Shown here piece by piece: positions 16,987 to 25,211 of a DNA stretch of 64,000 nucleotides. Position numbers and translations under genes: made by a program. Where the stretch lies: the NCBI GenBank assembly GCA_016722505.1, contig JADKJH010000001.1, forward strand, positions 930,001 through 994,000, in the 5' to 3' direction. A model generated the notes under the pieces. The model ran no database searches, was not told the origin of the DNA, and was given only the letters and a program-made list of their open reading frames with translations. Numbering within the stretch: the stretch's first letter is position 1; every line of letters begins with the position of its first letter. This DNA comes from Holophagaceae bacterium. Its GTDB lineage: Bacteria; Acidobacteriota; Holophagae; Holophagales; Holophagaceae.

Positions 16987-17954
16987 CCAAGACCATGCAC
17001 ATAGTGCACATAAGCGAACAGCGCTGGGGCAGCAAAGACGAGGCTGTCCACGCGGTCAAGCATCCCGCCGTGGCCTGGAATGCCGATGCCGATGTTGCTG
17101 TCCTTCACGCCCGCGCTGCGCTTCCAGGTGCTTTCCACGAGATCGCCCAACTGACCCACGGTGCCCAGCAGCAGGCCCAGCGCCACCACGTCCACCGGGG
17201 ACCAATCGGGGCAGACGCCGGTGGCTTTCATGAGCCAGGCGCCCACCACGTTGCCCAGATAATTTCCTACCAACCCCTCCCAGGACTTTTTGGGGCTGAC
17301 CTTGGGGGCTAACTTATGGCGGCCGAAGAAACTACCGATGAAATAGGCCCCTGTGTCGCCAAGCCAGACGATTATGTAGAGGGCCAGCACCATGCGGCCC
17401 CCGGTGTTGGTGACGGTCTTGGAATCCAGCATGAATAGCCGCTGTTGAAAACCAAGGCCCAGTCCCATATAGAGCGCACCCATCAAGGTGATGGCCTGGC
17501 TGGGCAGAGTAAGTTCCCTTTTTTCATCGAAGAAGAGAGCACCAAAGTGGATGATCCCGATACCAAAGACCATAGCCAGCCATAAAGGCAGGATGTCAGG
17601 ATCCAAGGGCTGCTCTCCGATGGCTGAACGGCTTGCGAGAAAGAAATGCATCAACAGCAGCCAAGCCAACGCTGTGGCTGCGTAAAGCGAGGGATTGAAC
17701 CCCATCTTGCGGCCAAGAAGGGTCAGTTCGCGCACCCCCACAAAGATGGACACACCCATCAGCCCGAAATAAGTCAGATTGCCCCAAGTCGTGCCGCCTC
17801 CCCAATAAAGCAGGCTCAAAAAAAACACGGCGAAAACAAGCGCAGTGGATATACGCACGACCATGTTCCTTTGGTCGAAGGCAGGCTTCACCGGGGGCGT
17901 GATGGCTCCTGTTTCTGCCTTGAGGGTTGTATGGGGAGCCTTGTATTTCGTCAT
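16983..17954 (-). CDS. cdsA: Phosphatidate cytidylyltransferase
   Basis: Makes CDP-diacylglycerol for phospholipid synthesis; inner-membrane enzyme. 323 residues with about eight hydrophobic helices. The C-terminal signature is clear: WKRSAGVKDSNIGIGIPGHGGMLDRVDSL, containing the family S-x8-KR-x3-KD...PGHGG-x2-DR-x-D pattern. Start placed at ATG 17954 because aagggaag lies upstream; an earlier in-frame ATG at 17996 is possible. It has an N-terminal hydrophilic extension of about 35 residues. Confidence 0.93.
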   Translation of the reverse strand: MTKYKAPHTTLKAETGAITPPVKPAFDQRNMVVRISTALVFAVFFLSLLYWGGGTTWGNLTYFGLMGVSIFVGVRELTLLGRKMGFNPSLYAATALAWLLLMHFFLASRSAIGEQPLDPDILPLWLAMVFGIGIIHFGALFFDEKRELTLPSQAITLMGALYMGLGLGFQQRLFMLDSKTVTNTGGRMVLALYIIVWLGDTGAYFIGSFFGRHKLAPKVSPKKSWEGLVGNYLGNVVGAWLMKATGVCPDWSPVDVVALGLLLGTVGQLGDLVESTWKRSAGVKDSNIGIGIPGHGGMLDRVDSLVFAAPALFAYVHYVHGLG

Positions 17955-18009
17955 GTGTCTTCCCTTAATCTGACCAATTAGGTGCTTGGTTGCCATTCTG
18001 ATCGCATGG

Positions 18010-18711
18010 TCACGTTTCTGTGATCGCCAATCCGCCGAATCGCCGTTCCCGCTGCTGATAGGCATCCAGGGCATCCCTCAGCTGCTGGGCGCCAAAGTCC
18101 GGCCAGAGTGTCTCGGTGACATAGAACTCGGCATAGGCGGACTGCCAAAGCAGGAAATTAGACAGGCGCAGCTCCCCGGATGTGCGGATGAGCAGATCCA
18201 CGTCCGGAGCATCACCGGTCCAAAGCCGTGCCTGAAGAGATTTTTCCGTGATGGTCTCAGCCTTCAACCCGTCTTCGATGCAACGCCTGGCCGCTTGCAC
18301 CAATTCCAGCCGGGACCCGTAATTGAGTGCCAGGTGGAACACCAGGCCAGGGTGGGCTGCGGTAGCCGCTTCCAACTCCCGCAGATCCTGCTGGATGCCT
18401 TGGGGCATACCCTCGATGGCGCCGAGATGGTGGAACCGGATGCCCTTTTCGATGAAACGGCGGCGGAACATCCGAAGGTACATGCGCAACAGCGCCATGA
18501 GACTCGCCACCTCGGGGCCGGGCCGCTTCCAGTTCTCCGTTGAGAAGGCAAAAAGGCTCAAATGCCCAATGCCCTCCGCCACGGCTGCCTCCAGGATATC
18601 CTCCACGGCCTTAACGCCTGCCTTGTGCCCCTTGATGCGCGGCCACCCCCGCTGCGCCGCCCAACGCCCGTTCCCGTCCATAATGATCGCGACGTGACGG
18701 GGAATGCTCAC
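18010..18711 (-). CDS. uppS: Undecaprenyl diphosphate synthase (isoprenyl transferase)
   Basis: Cis-prenyltransferase that builds the C55 carrier lipid for peptidoglycan and O-antigen. 233 residues. Signatures: HVAIIMDGNGRWAAQRG (catalytic Asp), GHKAGVKAVEDI, LSLFAFSTENWKRP and the C-terminal PDVDLLIRTSGELRLSNFLLWQSAYAEF. GTG start at 18711. The first ten codons and the leader are duplicated upstream (18829-18877), giving a short upstream reading frame whose stop overlaps this start. Head of the uppS-cdsA-dxr-rseP operon. Confidence 0.96.
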   Translation of the reverse strand: MSIPRHVAIIMDGNGRWAAQRGWPRIKGHKAGVKAVEDILEAAVAEGIGHLSLFAFSTENWKRPGPEVASLMALLRMYLRMFRRRFIEKGIRFHHLGAIEGMPQGIQQDLRELEAATAAHPGLVFHLALNYGSRLELVQAARRCIEDGLKAETITEKSLQARLWTGDAPDVDLLIRTSGELRLSNFLLWQSAYAEFYVTETLWPDFGAQQLRDALDAYQQRERRFGGLAITET

Positions 18712-18731
18712 AAAGCCTCTCTGCTGGATTC
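18683..18731. repeat. 49-bp direct repeat, copy 1 (uppS 5' end)
   Basis: Runs from codon 9-10 of uppS through its GTG start and ribosome-binding region to gctggattc. Matches 18829-18877 with a single difference (gacgtgacgg versus gacgtgatgg). Confidence 0.85.
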
Positions 18732-18857
18732 ACGGGGAAAAGGGATTGGTGCTGAGGCCTCGCGTATGGCCGGAGGGGCCTGGGCTCGAATTCCCCCGAC
18801 AAACCCACCCTCCGGGCATACCGAGAAGATGATCGCGACGTGATGGGGAATGCTCAC
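18708..18857 (-). CDS. Possible 49-residue leader peptide made by duplication of the uppS start
   Basis: The upstream copy of the repeat supplies the same gagaggcttt site and GTG start, reads MSIPHHVAII (uppS reads MSIPRHVAIIM), then continues through the 97-bp insert and stops at TGA 18710-18708, which overlaps the GTG of uppS. Translation of this frame would couple to uppS. No homology expected beyond the first ten residues; could equally be a non-functional relic. Confidence 0.3.
   Translation of the reverse strand: MSIPHHVAIIFSVCPEGGFVGGIRAQAPPAIREASAPIPFPRESSREAL
18764..18821. repeat. Imperfect palindrome between the uppS direct repeats
   Basis: Arms gtatggccggaggg (18764-18777) and ccctccgggcatac (18808-18821) pair over 14 bp with one mismatch, enclosing a 30-bp loop. 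Lies in the 97-bp segment between the two 49-bp direct repeats. Confidence 0.6.
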
Positions 18858-18877
18858 AAAGCCTCTCTGCTGGATTC
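18829..18877. repeat. 49-bp direct repeat, copy 2
   Basis: Second copy of the uppS leader and first codons; see copy 1 at 18683-18731. It is not attached to a full uppS gene. Confidence 0.85.
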
Positions 18878-18999
18878 CAGAATAGGAATCATTGCGTTTC
18901 AGGGTTTAATTTCAGCGGAATCATCCTAGCATGGGGCTCGCAGTCACCCCGATTCCACCGGTCCCTGTTAGTCTGTTTTTCTCAACTTCAAAAAAGCCT

Positions 19000-20991
19000 A
19001 TGGTCCAGTTCAACACACGCGCCAATGAGATTCTTCTGAAGCTGGTCTATTACGGGCCCGGCTTGTCGGGGAAGACTACGAATTTGCAAACACTCCACGC
19101 GCTGTGCCAGGACCAGCAGCGCGGCGAGATGTTCAGCGTGAATACCCAAGAGGACCGGACCCTCTTTTTCGATCTACTGCCCATCAACCTCGGCTACATC
19201 TACGGCAATTCCATCCATCTCCAGATCTACACGGTGCCGGGGCAGGTCCAATACGACGCGTCGCGCCGCGTGGTGCTGGGGGGCGCCGACGGCGTGGTCT
19301 TTGTGGCGGACAGTTCTGAATCCAAGATGCAGGACAACGTGGATTCGCTCTCGAACCTGTACCACAACCTCAACGCCAATCGCCTCAACATCAAGCAGAT
19401 CCCATTCGTGCTCCAGTACAACAAGCGCGATTTACCTGATGCCATGCCCGTCGGCGTCATGAACCGCAGATTGAATTTCCGCAATGTCCCTTATTTCGAG
19501 GCCGTGGCGAATCGCGGCCCTGGCGTCATGGAAACCTTCCTGGCCATCACCCGCGAGACCGTGAGCATCACCTTCAAGAAGTACCACCTTGATAAGAAGA
19601 TCAAGGATTTCGACGAGATGCTGAATCTCATCGAGACAAATATCCGGGCGAACATGCGCGAGTTGCCGACTCCGCCGGATACGCTTGGCCAGCCGGAATC
19701 CACGGTGATGCGGCACAGCGATGTGAGCGTCGCCGACCTGGCTCCAGGCAAAGTCGTGGATGCCAGCGACCTGCTGGAAGACGCGCTGAAATCCAACATG
19801 GAGACCGCACGTCTATATTCGGAACTGAAGCAGACCAAGTCCACGTTGGAGCAGAAGAACGCTGAAATGAACCAGCTTTACTCCCAGCTGGAGCGGGCCA
19901 ACCAGGACAATCTCAAGACGCGCCGCTATCTCGAAGGCATCATCCAAGGTGTGGGCGAGGCCATCATCTCCTTTGGTTCCGATGGCAAGATCCTCACCTG
20001 GAACATGGCTGCGGAAAAAATGTTCGGCTACGCCCGGGCGGATATCGTGGGACAGACCATGCAGTCGCTCACTCCGGCTTCAAAAAACTGGGAGATCGCC
20101 CAAGCCGTCACGCTGGTGGGCCAGGGGCAGCCACTGCGCAGCATGCAGACTACGCGGCTTCGCAAAGGTGGCGTGGAATTCCCCGTGAGCATCTCGTATG
20201 CCCCGGTGCTGGGCGCGGATGACCGCGTGCTGGCCTTCTCCGCGCTGGTGAAGGATTTGGGCGAGCAGAAGGAGCTGGAGAAAAAGCTCGTGGATTCCCA
20301 AGGGCAAACAGGAATGGGGCGCATCCTGCCCATCATGCTCGACGCGTTGCAGGCCCGCATAAATCCCATCCTGGTGCAAAGCCGGCTGCTGCAAGAGAGC
20401 GCCATGGATCCGGCCCAAGCCACGCAAGCGCAAAAAATCATCCACGCCGTGGACTCCATGCAAGCATTGATGCGCCCCATCAACCTGGTGCTGAACCCGC
20501 CTTCCATGAAGCTGGAAGCCACCCAGTTGAACCGCTTGGTGCTTGAAGCCCAAAAACGGGTTGAGTCCGAGGCCGCAGCCGCAGGCGTCGCTATTGACGT
20601 GAGCCTTGATCCCACCGCGCCCGATAGCCTTCTGGACTTCGACCAAATGCGGGAGGCCATCGTCGGCCTGCTGCGAAACGCTATCTACTCCGCCGCGAAG
20701 GCCCCCAAGAAGCGCACCCGCGTTGCCACTCGGCGCGTTGGCGAGGCCATGCAGCTGGCGGTGCAGGATTCCGGTCCGCTCTATAGCGAGGCCGCCCAGG
20801 CTTCAGCCTTCGAGCTTAGTTCGATCCAAGATCTCGATTCCATCGGACTCGCAGTGGCCTCGGCGGTCATCCGCCAACACGGCGGCCGCATTGCCCTCCG
20901 CAGCCAAGAAGGTTCGGGCAATACCGTCATGGCGGAAATTCCCCTTGGCACCGCTGCTGATCAACCGGTTCCAGCCGAGCCAGCGGAATGA
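19000..20991 (+). CDS. MglA-like GTPase fused to a coiled coil, PAS and histidine-kinase-like ATPase domain
   Basis: 663 residues from ATG 19000. Residues 1-190 are an MglA/Arf-type small GTPase: P-loop GPGLSGKTT at 19-27, YTVPGQVQYDASRR in place of DxxG, and QYNKRDL as the NKxD motif. A coiled coil (about 255-305) leads to a PAS domain (GVGEAIISFGSDGKILTWNMAAEKMFGY, about 312-420). The C-terminal 200 residues resemble a histidine kinase: an N-box-like LLRNAIYSA and a G-box region ending HGGRIALRSQEGSGNTVMAEIPL. However, the helix where the phospho-acceptor histidine should sit (IMLDALQARINPIL) has none. It may act as a GTP- or ligand-switched signalling hub rather than an autokinase. In Myxococcus, MglA sets cell polarity for motility. 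Confidence 0.8.
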   Translation: MVQFNTRANEILLKLVYYGPGLSGKTTNLQTLHALCQDQQRGEMFSVNTQEDRTLFFDLLPINLGYIYGNSIHLQIYTVPGQVQYDASRRVVLGGADGVVFVADSSESKMQDNVDSLSNLYHNLNANRLNIKQIPFVLQYNKRDLPDAMPVGVMNRRLNFRNVPYFEAVANRGPGVMETFLAITRETVSITFKKYHLDKKIKDFDEMLNLIETNIRANMRELPTPPDTLGQPESTVMRHSDVSVADLAPGKVVDASDLLEDALKSNMETARLYSELKQTKSTLEQKNAEMNQLYSQLERANQDNLKTRRYLEGIIQGVGEAIISFGSDGKILTWNMAAEKMFGYARADIVGQTMQSLTPASKNWEIAQAVTLVGQGQPLRSMQTTRLRKGGVEFPVSISYAPVLGADDRVLAFSALVKDLGEQKELEKKLVDSQGQTGMGRILPIMLDALQARINPILVQSRLLQESAMDPAQATQAQKIIHAVDSMQALMRPINLVLNPPSMKLEATQLNRLVLEAQKRVESEAAAAGVAIDVSLDPTAPDSLLDFDQMREAIVGLLRNAIYSAAKAPKKRTRVATRRVGEAMQLAVQDSGPLYSEAAQASAFELSSIQDLDSIGLAVASAVIRQHGGRIALRSQEGSGNTVMAEIPLGTAADQPVPAEPAE

Positions 20992-21018
20992 GGCAATGAG
21001 GCAATGAGGCAATGAGGG
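20987..21018. repeat. Tandem 8-mer AATGAGGC x4, overlapping a stop codon
   Basis: Three perfect AATGAGGC units at 20987-21010 and AATGAGGG at 21011-21018. The first unit contains the TGA stop of the GTPase fusion gene. No complementary arm is seen before the next gene. Confidence 0.75.
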
Positions 21019-21047
21019 ATCGTTAGCCATTTGCAACAGGAGAACCC

Positions 21048-23213
21048 ATGAAGACGAAGCTGGGCCATTACAGCGAGGAAGCCTGGTCATCGCGAAGCCG
21101 GTCCCTGATATTCGCTCTCGTATCTGGAGCCATGTTGCTGGCTCAGTCTCCGGCACAGACGCCCAATCCTCCTGCCGCACGCCCTGATCGCGTCGGCGAA
21201 TTGGAGCGGCTGGGCGAAGGCGGCCGGGATCTCATGATCGTCGGCGTCGAGGCGCCGGGCTTCGACAAGCTGAAAGCGTCCCAGCGGAAGTACGCCTACT
21301 TCCTGTACCGGGCGGCCATCGCAGGCAACGACATCGCGTATTTCCAGAATCATCGCTCCGCCTTCGAGATCAAGGACCTGCTGGAGCAGATCTACCTTCA
21401 TAGCGAAGGCATCGACGCCGCCACCATGGAAGGGCTTGAGGAATACCTGAAATTCGTCTGGGCCCACCATGGCCAGTACGGCCACGACAGCCACCTGAAA
21501 TTCGTGCCCAGGCTACTCACCTTCAAGCAGCTGGAGAAAGCCGCGAAACAGGCCTTGAAGAATGGCGCGGAATTCAATCTACGGCGCGACACCCTGGCCA
21601 AACGCTTGGCACGCCTTCGTCCTCAGATTTTCGATGCCAAGGTGGAGCCCGTCCAGGTGAACCAGGTCGCGGGTGTGGATGTGGTGGCAACCAGCAGCAA
21701 CGGCCTCTATGATCCGGGCCTCACCTCGAAGGAAATCCAGGCCCTGTCTCCAGAATTGCAAGGCAAATTGAACGTGCGGTTCCAGCTCAAGAAGGATAAG
21801 AAGGGCAGGAAGGCAGCCGAGGCCGAAGAGTTCAAGATCGGCGGCGCCTACGGCGACCAGCTGGAGCTTGTGAACTACTGGCTGGAGAAGGCCCTCGGCT
21901 ACGTGGACAACGAGCAGATCGAGGTCATCAAGGACGGTGTGAAAAAGACCCGTTTCGAGCCCATCGCCAACCAGCGGAAAGCGCTGGTGGACTTGATCAC
22001 CTATTTCCAGACCGGCGACGAAAAATCCTTCAAGGACCATAGTGTGGCGTGGCTCAAGACCAAATCCACCGTGGATTACCTCAACGGTTTCTACGAGGTG
22101 TACAAGGATCCCCGCGCCGTCGTGGGCAGCTACGAAGCCAACGTGAGCTTCCGCTCGGATTCCGACAAGATCGAAAAGCTCAGCCAGAACGCGCTTTATT
22201 TCGAAGCCAAAATGCCCTGGCCGGACCTGTGGAAGCGCGCCAAGGTGGAGCCGCCGGTGGCGTCCGTTGTGAACGTCATCCTGGAGACCGGCGACAGCGG
22301 ACCCATGAGCCCCGCGGCCTACAACCTCCCGAACTATTCCGACATCCGCAAGGAATTCGGCTCCAAGAACGTGGTGCTGCTGAACATCGAAAGCGCCCAA
22401 AGCGCCAAGGTGAAGGAGCAGGTCATCCAGGCTTTCTATCTGCCTGAGGACCAGGAATTGATCACCAAATTCGGTGATCTGGCCCGCCAATGGACCGTCT
22501 ACATGCACGAAGTCATCGGCCATGGATCGGGCCAGCCCGATGCGAAATTGAATGGGCAGGATCCCGCCAAGGCCATTGGTGGCGTTTATTCAGCCCTTGA
22601 GGAATGCCGCGCCGATTGCGTGGCCTTGTACCAATTCTTCGACCCGAAAGTAGTGGAGATCGGCGCAGTGAGCGAAGCGGATCAAATGGCCGCCGCCAAG
22701 GCCATGTACCTGGGTTACCTGGGCGGCCAGCTGCGCATGAACGGCCTGGTGCAGGGCGATACCATCCGCGAAGCCCACTACCGCGGGCGCCAGTTGGTGC
22801 TCAATTACCTCACGCAGCCAGGCACGGATTTCGGCGTGGCCCTGGTCCAGAAGGACGGCCATTCCTTCGTGCAGGTCACCGATGTGCAGAAGGCCCGCAC
22901 TGGCGTCGGGGATATCCTCGTCAAGCTCCAGACCTTCAAGTCCAACGGCGACAAGGAAGGCGTGGAGAAATTCTTCGCAGACTTCGGCACCAAGGTGAAC
23001 AAGGACTGGCAGGCCGATGCCAAGGGCCGCATGGATGCCCTGAATCTACCCCGCGCCCGCGCTTTCGTATTCCCGCAGCTGGTGCCCGTGGTGGACCAGA
23101 AGAATGATCGCGACGTGCTCAGGGATGTCACGCTGGAAACCAAAGAAACCTTCACCGAGCAGATGCTCCGTTTCAGCCGCTGGGCCAAGAGCCGGGAGAT
23201 CGCGCCGAAATAA
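21048..23213 (+). CDS. Exported M49-family (dipeptidyl peptidase III-like) metallopeptidase
   Basis: 721 residues. A probable signal peptide ends near residue 37-40 (FALVSGAMLLAQSPAQ). The zinc site is HEVIGH (H487, E488, H492) with EECRAD (E518 as third ligand) about 25 residues on, the M49 pattern HExxGH...EECRAE/D. Large bacterial secreted M49 homologues are common in Bacteroidetes and Acidobacteria; they release dipeptides from peptide N termini. Ribosome site aggagaaccc before ATG 21048. A strong hairpin lies after the stop. Confidence 0.87.
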   Translation: MKTKLGHYSEEAWSSRSRSLIFALVSGAMLLAQSPAQTPNPPAARPDRVGELERLGEGGRDLMIVGVEAPGFDKLKASQRKYAYFLYRAAIAGNDIAYFQNHRSAFEIKDLLEQIYLHSEGIDAATMEGLEEYLKFVWAHHGQYGHDSHLKFVPRLLTFKQLEKAAKQALKNGAEFNLRRDTLAKRLARLRPQIFDAKVEPVQVNQVAGVDVVATSSNGLYDPGLTSKEIQALSPELQGKLNVRFQLKKDKKGRKAAEAEEFKIGGAYGDQLELVNYWLEKALGYVDNEQIEVIKDGVKKTRFEPIANQRKALVDLITYFQTGDEKSFKDHSVAWLKTKSTVDYLNGFYEVYKDPRAVVGSYEANVSFRSDSDKIEKLSQNALYFEAKMPWPDLWKRAKVEPPVASVVNVILETGDSGPMSPAAYNLPNYSDIRKEFGSKNVVLLNIESAQSAKVKEQVIQAFYLPEDQELITKFGDLARQWTVYMHEVIGHGSGQPDAKLNGQDPAKAIGGVYSALEECRADCVALYQFFDPKVVEIGAVSEADQMAAAKAMYLGYLGGQLRMNGLVQGDTIREAHYRGRQLVLNYLTQPGTDFGVALVQKDGHSFVQVTDVQKARTGVGDILVKLQTFKSNGDKEGVEKFFADFGTKVNKDWQADAKGRMDALNLPRARAFVFPQLVPVVDQKNDRDVLRDVTLETKETFTEQMLRFSRWAKSREIAPK

Positions 23214-23239
23214 TGATTGGAACCGCGAAAACCGCGAAT

Positions 23240-23278
23240 GAAAAACGGGGATGGGTATAGGACCCATTCTCGTTTTTC
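23240..23278 (+). terminator. Hairpin after the M49 peptidase gene
   Basis: Arms gaaaaacggggatgggt (23240-23256) and acccattctcgtttttc (23262-23278) pair along 17 bp with two G-U pairs. The 3' arm itself holds the T-run, so it may terminate in both directions. Confidence 0.75.
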
Positions 23279-23401
23279 AATTCCCTGGATCAGATATAAT
23301 GAGATCAATGGCCTACAGGGGCAGATCCACCATGCTTTAACGGAAGAACCGATGCGCTCTGGTTCGCCGGTAAGAATGGTGGGGCCACCACCCTGCGTAC
23401 C

Positions 23402-23659
23402 CTACGGTTGCCGATAGTGCGGCCCTGTATGACCGCTACCACCACCATATAGGTGATATGTCGTTGTGGTTCCATCGCACCAGGAGATTATCTGGTATCC
23501 TTCACCACTGCCATCATTGAACCAACAGGTCTCTACGTCTGAGGCTGAGATATATGGGTTGCTGCAATCACCATAAGCATGGGAACAATCCTCAGCCGAA
23601 AGAAGTTTGGGGGTTGCTAAGACCCCCACACAGACCAGTAAACGGATTAGGTTTTTCAT
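23402..23659 (-). CDS. Small secreted cysteine-containing protein, unknown
   Basis: 85 residues. Signal peptide about 1-22 (LIRLLVCVGVLATPKLLSA), mature part of about 63 residues with four cysteines, rich in Gly, Tyr and Thr and ending GSGHTGPHYRQP. Not recognised. Its ATG overlaps the stop of the larger upstream gene (ATGA), so the two are probably made together. Base composition is more AT-rich than the surroundings. Confidence 0.55.
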   Translation of the reverse strand: MKNLIRLLVCVGVLATPKLLSAEDCSHAYGDCSNPYISASDVETCWFNDGSGEGYQIISWCDGTTTTYHLYGGGSGHTGPHYRQP

Positions 23660-24993
23660 TTCTCTTCCTTTAAGGATGCGGGCTTGTTTGGAGTAGCCGC
23701 AGTGGTTGGAGTGGCGGTAGATTCCGCTGGAGAGGCATCTACTCTTTGAGATCTGAACGCGTCAAGGGCACTTTTAATGGAGACCAATTCGCCTGTTGAA
23801 TTCTGATAGGTCAATGGATCAGCCAGGTCACTGCTTGTTTTTATTTCTGAATGAATGGTGGATCCTTCCGAACTCGCAGCAAAGCAATGCATCACCGCCA
23901 CTGGCATGTTGAACATCAGCGCCGCGACATGAACACTGCCATCCCAATCTATAGAAAAAGACATGGATTCAGGCACTACGGGCTGTGAAATATTGCTGCT
24001 GCCATGGGTACCTTTCCATTTCAATGGCTCGCCAGGTTTAGTGAACTCTTGGGTCATCCAAGGCACATCGTAATCGGTGAGGGTCCAGGAATTGAGATTG
24101 AGACGATAAAAATGACCTGTTTTACGTAAATGGAAATAGAGATAACCCCCGGAAATACAGTATTGAGGTCCAGACTGATAAGGGCAATTATTTGTGGTGA
24201 AACCAAAGCTATCGTAGCCAATTGCTTTGATAGTTTTAGGTTCACCTTTATCATCGGTATCTTTGGTGTCTTTCAATTCTATAATTTGGATAAAAAATTC
24301 TTTCCCTCCAAAAAGGGCAATACGGTTATCAGGCAAGACTACAATGCCGGTCTTTGGCATTGTATTTCTCCTGCGAGCCATGAAATCAGGAGGAAATTGA
24401 AAAGCAGATTTCCAGCCTTCTGGAGAATTTTTAAATAAAGCTGCGGAACCCACCCAAAAGAGGCTTCCGTCCCCACCCATTTGATAGCCAATGTCTGAGC
24501 CGGTCACCTGGGCTACTTGTGTTAAGGCTTCTTTTGTCCATATTTCAGAAGGACGGGCATCTTCAATCTTCTGGAGGACGGGATCAGGCGGTGGTTTTGG
24601 CAGAGGACGAACGGAAGTCAATCGAAAGCCCTGTCCCTCCTGCTCAAAGGTCAATAATTTTCCCCCGGAAATTAATTGCATTTCCTTATCACTGGTATCG
24701 TAGGGCCGAAGCACCACTGGCATGCCGAAATAGCCTGTTCGAAAGGCCATCCCAGGCGGCTTCCCGTAAGATTCGAAAAGGAGATCTGTCCGATCTGGTG
24801 TTCTATCATGCATTTGAACGAGGTTTGAACGCGGTTTTCCTGGGGCAACATGGCTGGCAAGAGGAGCTTTCGGAGCAGCATTAGGTACCGATGCTTGAAT
24901 TTCTACCGGAGCATCCGTGGGTCCGCCCGTGTGGGGGTAGGCACTCAAAGAAGCCAAGACGGCCATAGACAAGAGGGATGAAAGCATCAACAT
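23656..24993 (-). CDS. Secreted protein of unknown function
   Basis: 445 residues from ATG 24993 (ggtg upstream); signal peptide MLMLSSLLSMAVLASLSAYP. The earlier in-frame sequence is antisense to the regulator and its leader and has no coding character. The mature part alternates short hydrophobic strands and aromatic residues (GYFGMPVVLRPYD, GGYLYFHLRKTGHFYRLNLNSW), suggesting a beta-rich, perhaps propeller-like fold. The C-terminal 40 residues are low-complexity Ala/Thr/Pro. No catalytic motif recognised. More AT-rich than the flanks, with codon use less biased to C/G in third positions, which hints at later acquisition. Confidence 0.6.
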   Translation of the reverse strand: MLMLSSLLSMAVLASLSAYPHTGGPTDAPVEIQASVPNAAPKAPLASHVAPGKPRSNLVQMHDRTPDRTDLLFESYGKPPGMAFRTGYFGMPVVLRPYDTSDKEMQLISGGKLLTFEQEGQGFRLTSVRPLPKPPPDPVLQKIEDARPSEIWTKEALTQVAQVTGSDIGYQMGGDGSLFWVGSAALFKNSPEGWKSAFQFPPDFMARRRNTMPKTGIVVLPDNRIALFGGKEFFIQIIELKDTKDTDDKGEPKTIKAIGYDSFGFTTNNCPYQSGPQYCISGGYLYFHLRKTGHFYRLNLNSWTLTDYDVPWMTQEFTKPGEPLKWKGTHGSSNISQPVVPESMSFSIDWDGSVHVAALMFNMPVAVMHCFAASSEGSTIHSEIKTSSDLADPLTYQNSTGELVSIKSALDAFRSQRVDASPAESTATPTTAATPNKPASLKEEK

Positions 24994-25211
24994 CAAGGCA
25001 CCTGCAAGAGATGGTGGGTTACAAGAACCTATAGATCTTGTTGATTCTGGAAGCTTCGGATTCCCGCGAACGGTAGTTTTTCCCCCGCGAACGGGTGAGG
25101 CCTCCCCGAAGCATTCCCTCGTGCGGGGTGTCATGGCTCGGCTGACGGTCAGCTCCACCTTTCCCCAACAGCACCCCGCGCCAAGAATCGAAAGCGTTTT
25201 TCCCTTCCTTT

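Noticed and set aside
18732..18828. Small insertion sequence or MITE between the uppS direct repeats
   Set aside because: A 49-bp flanking repeat is too long for a target-site duplication and there is no transposase; segmental duplication explains it more simply.
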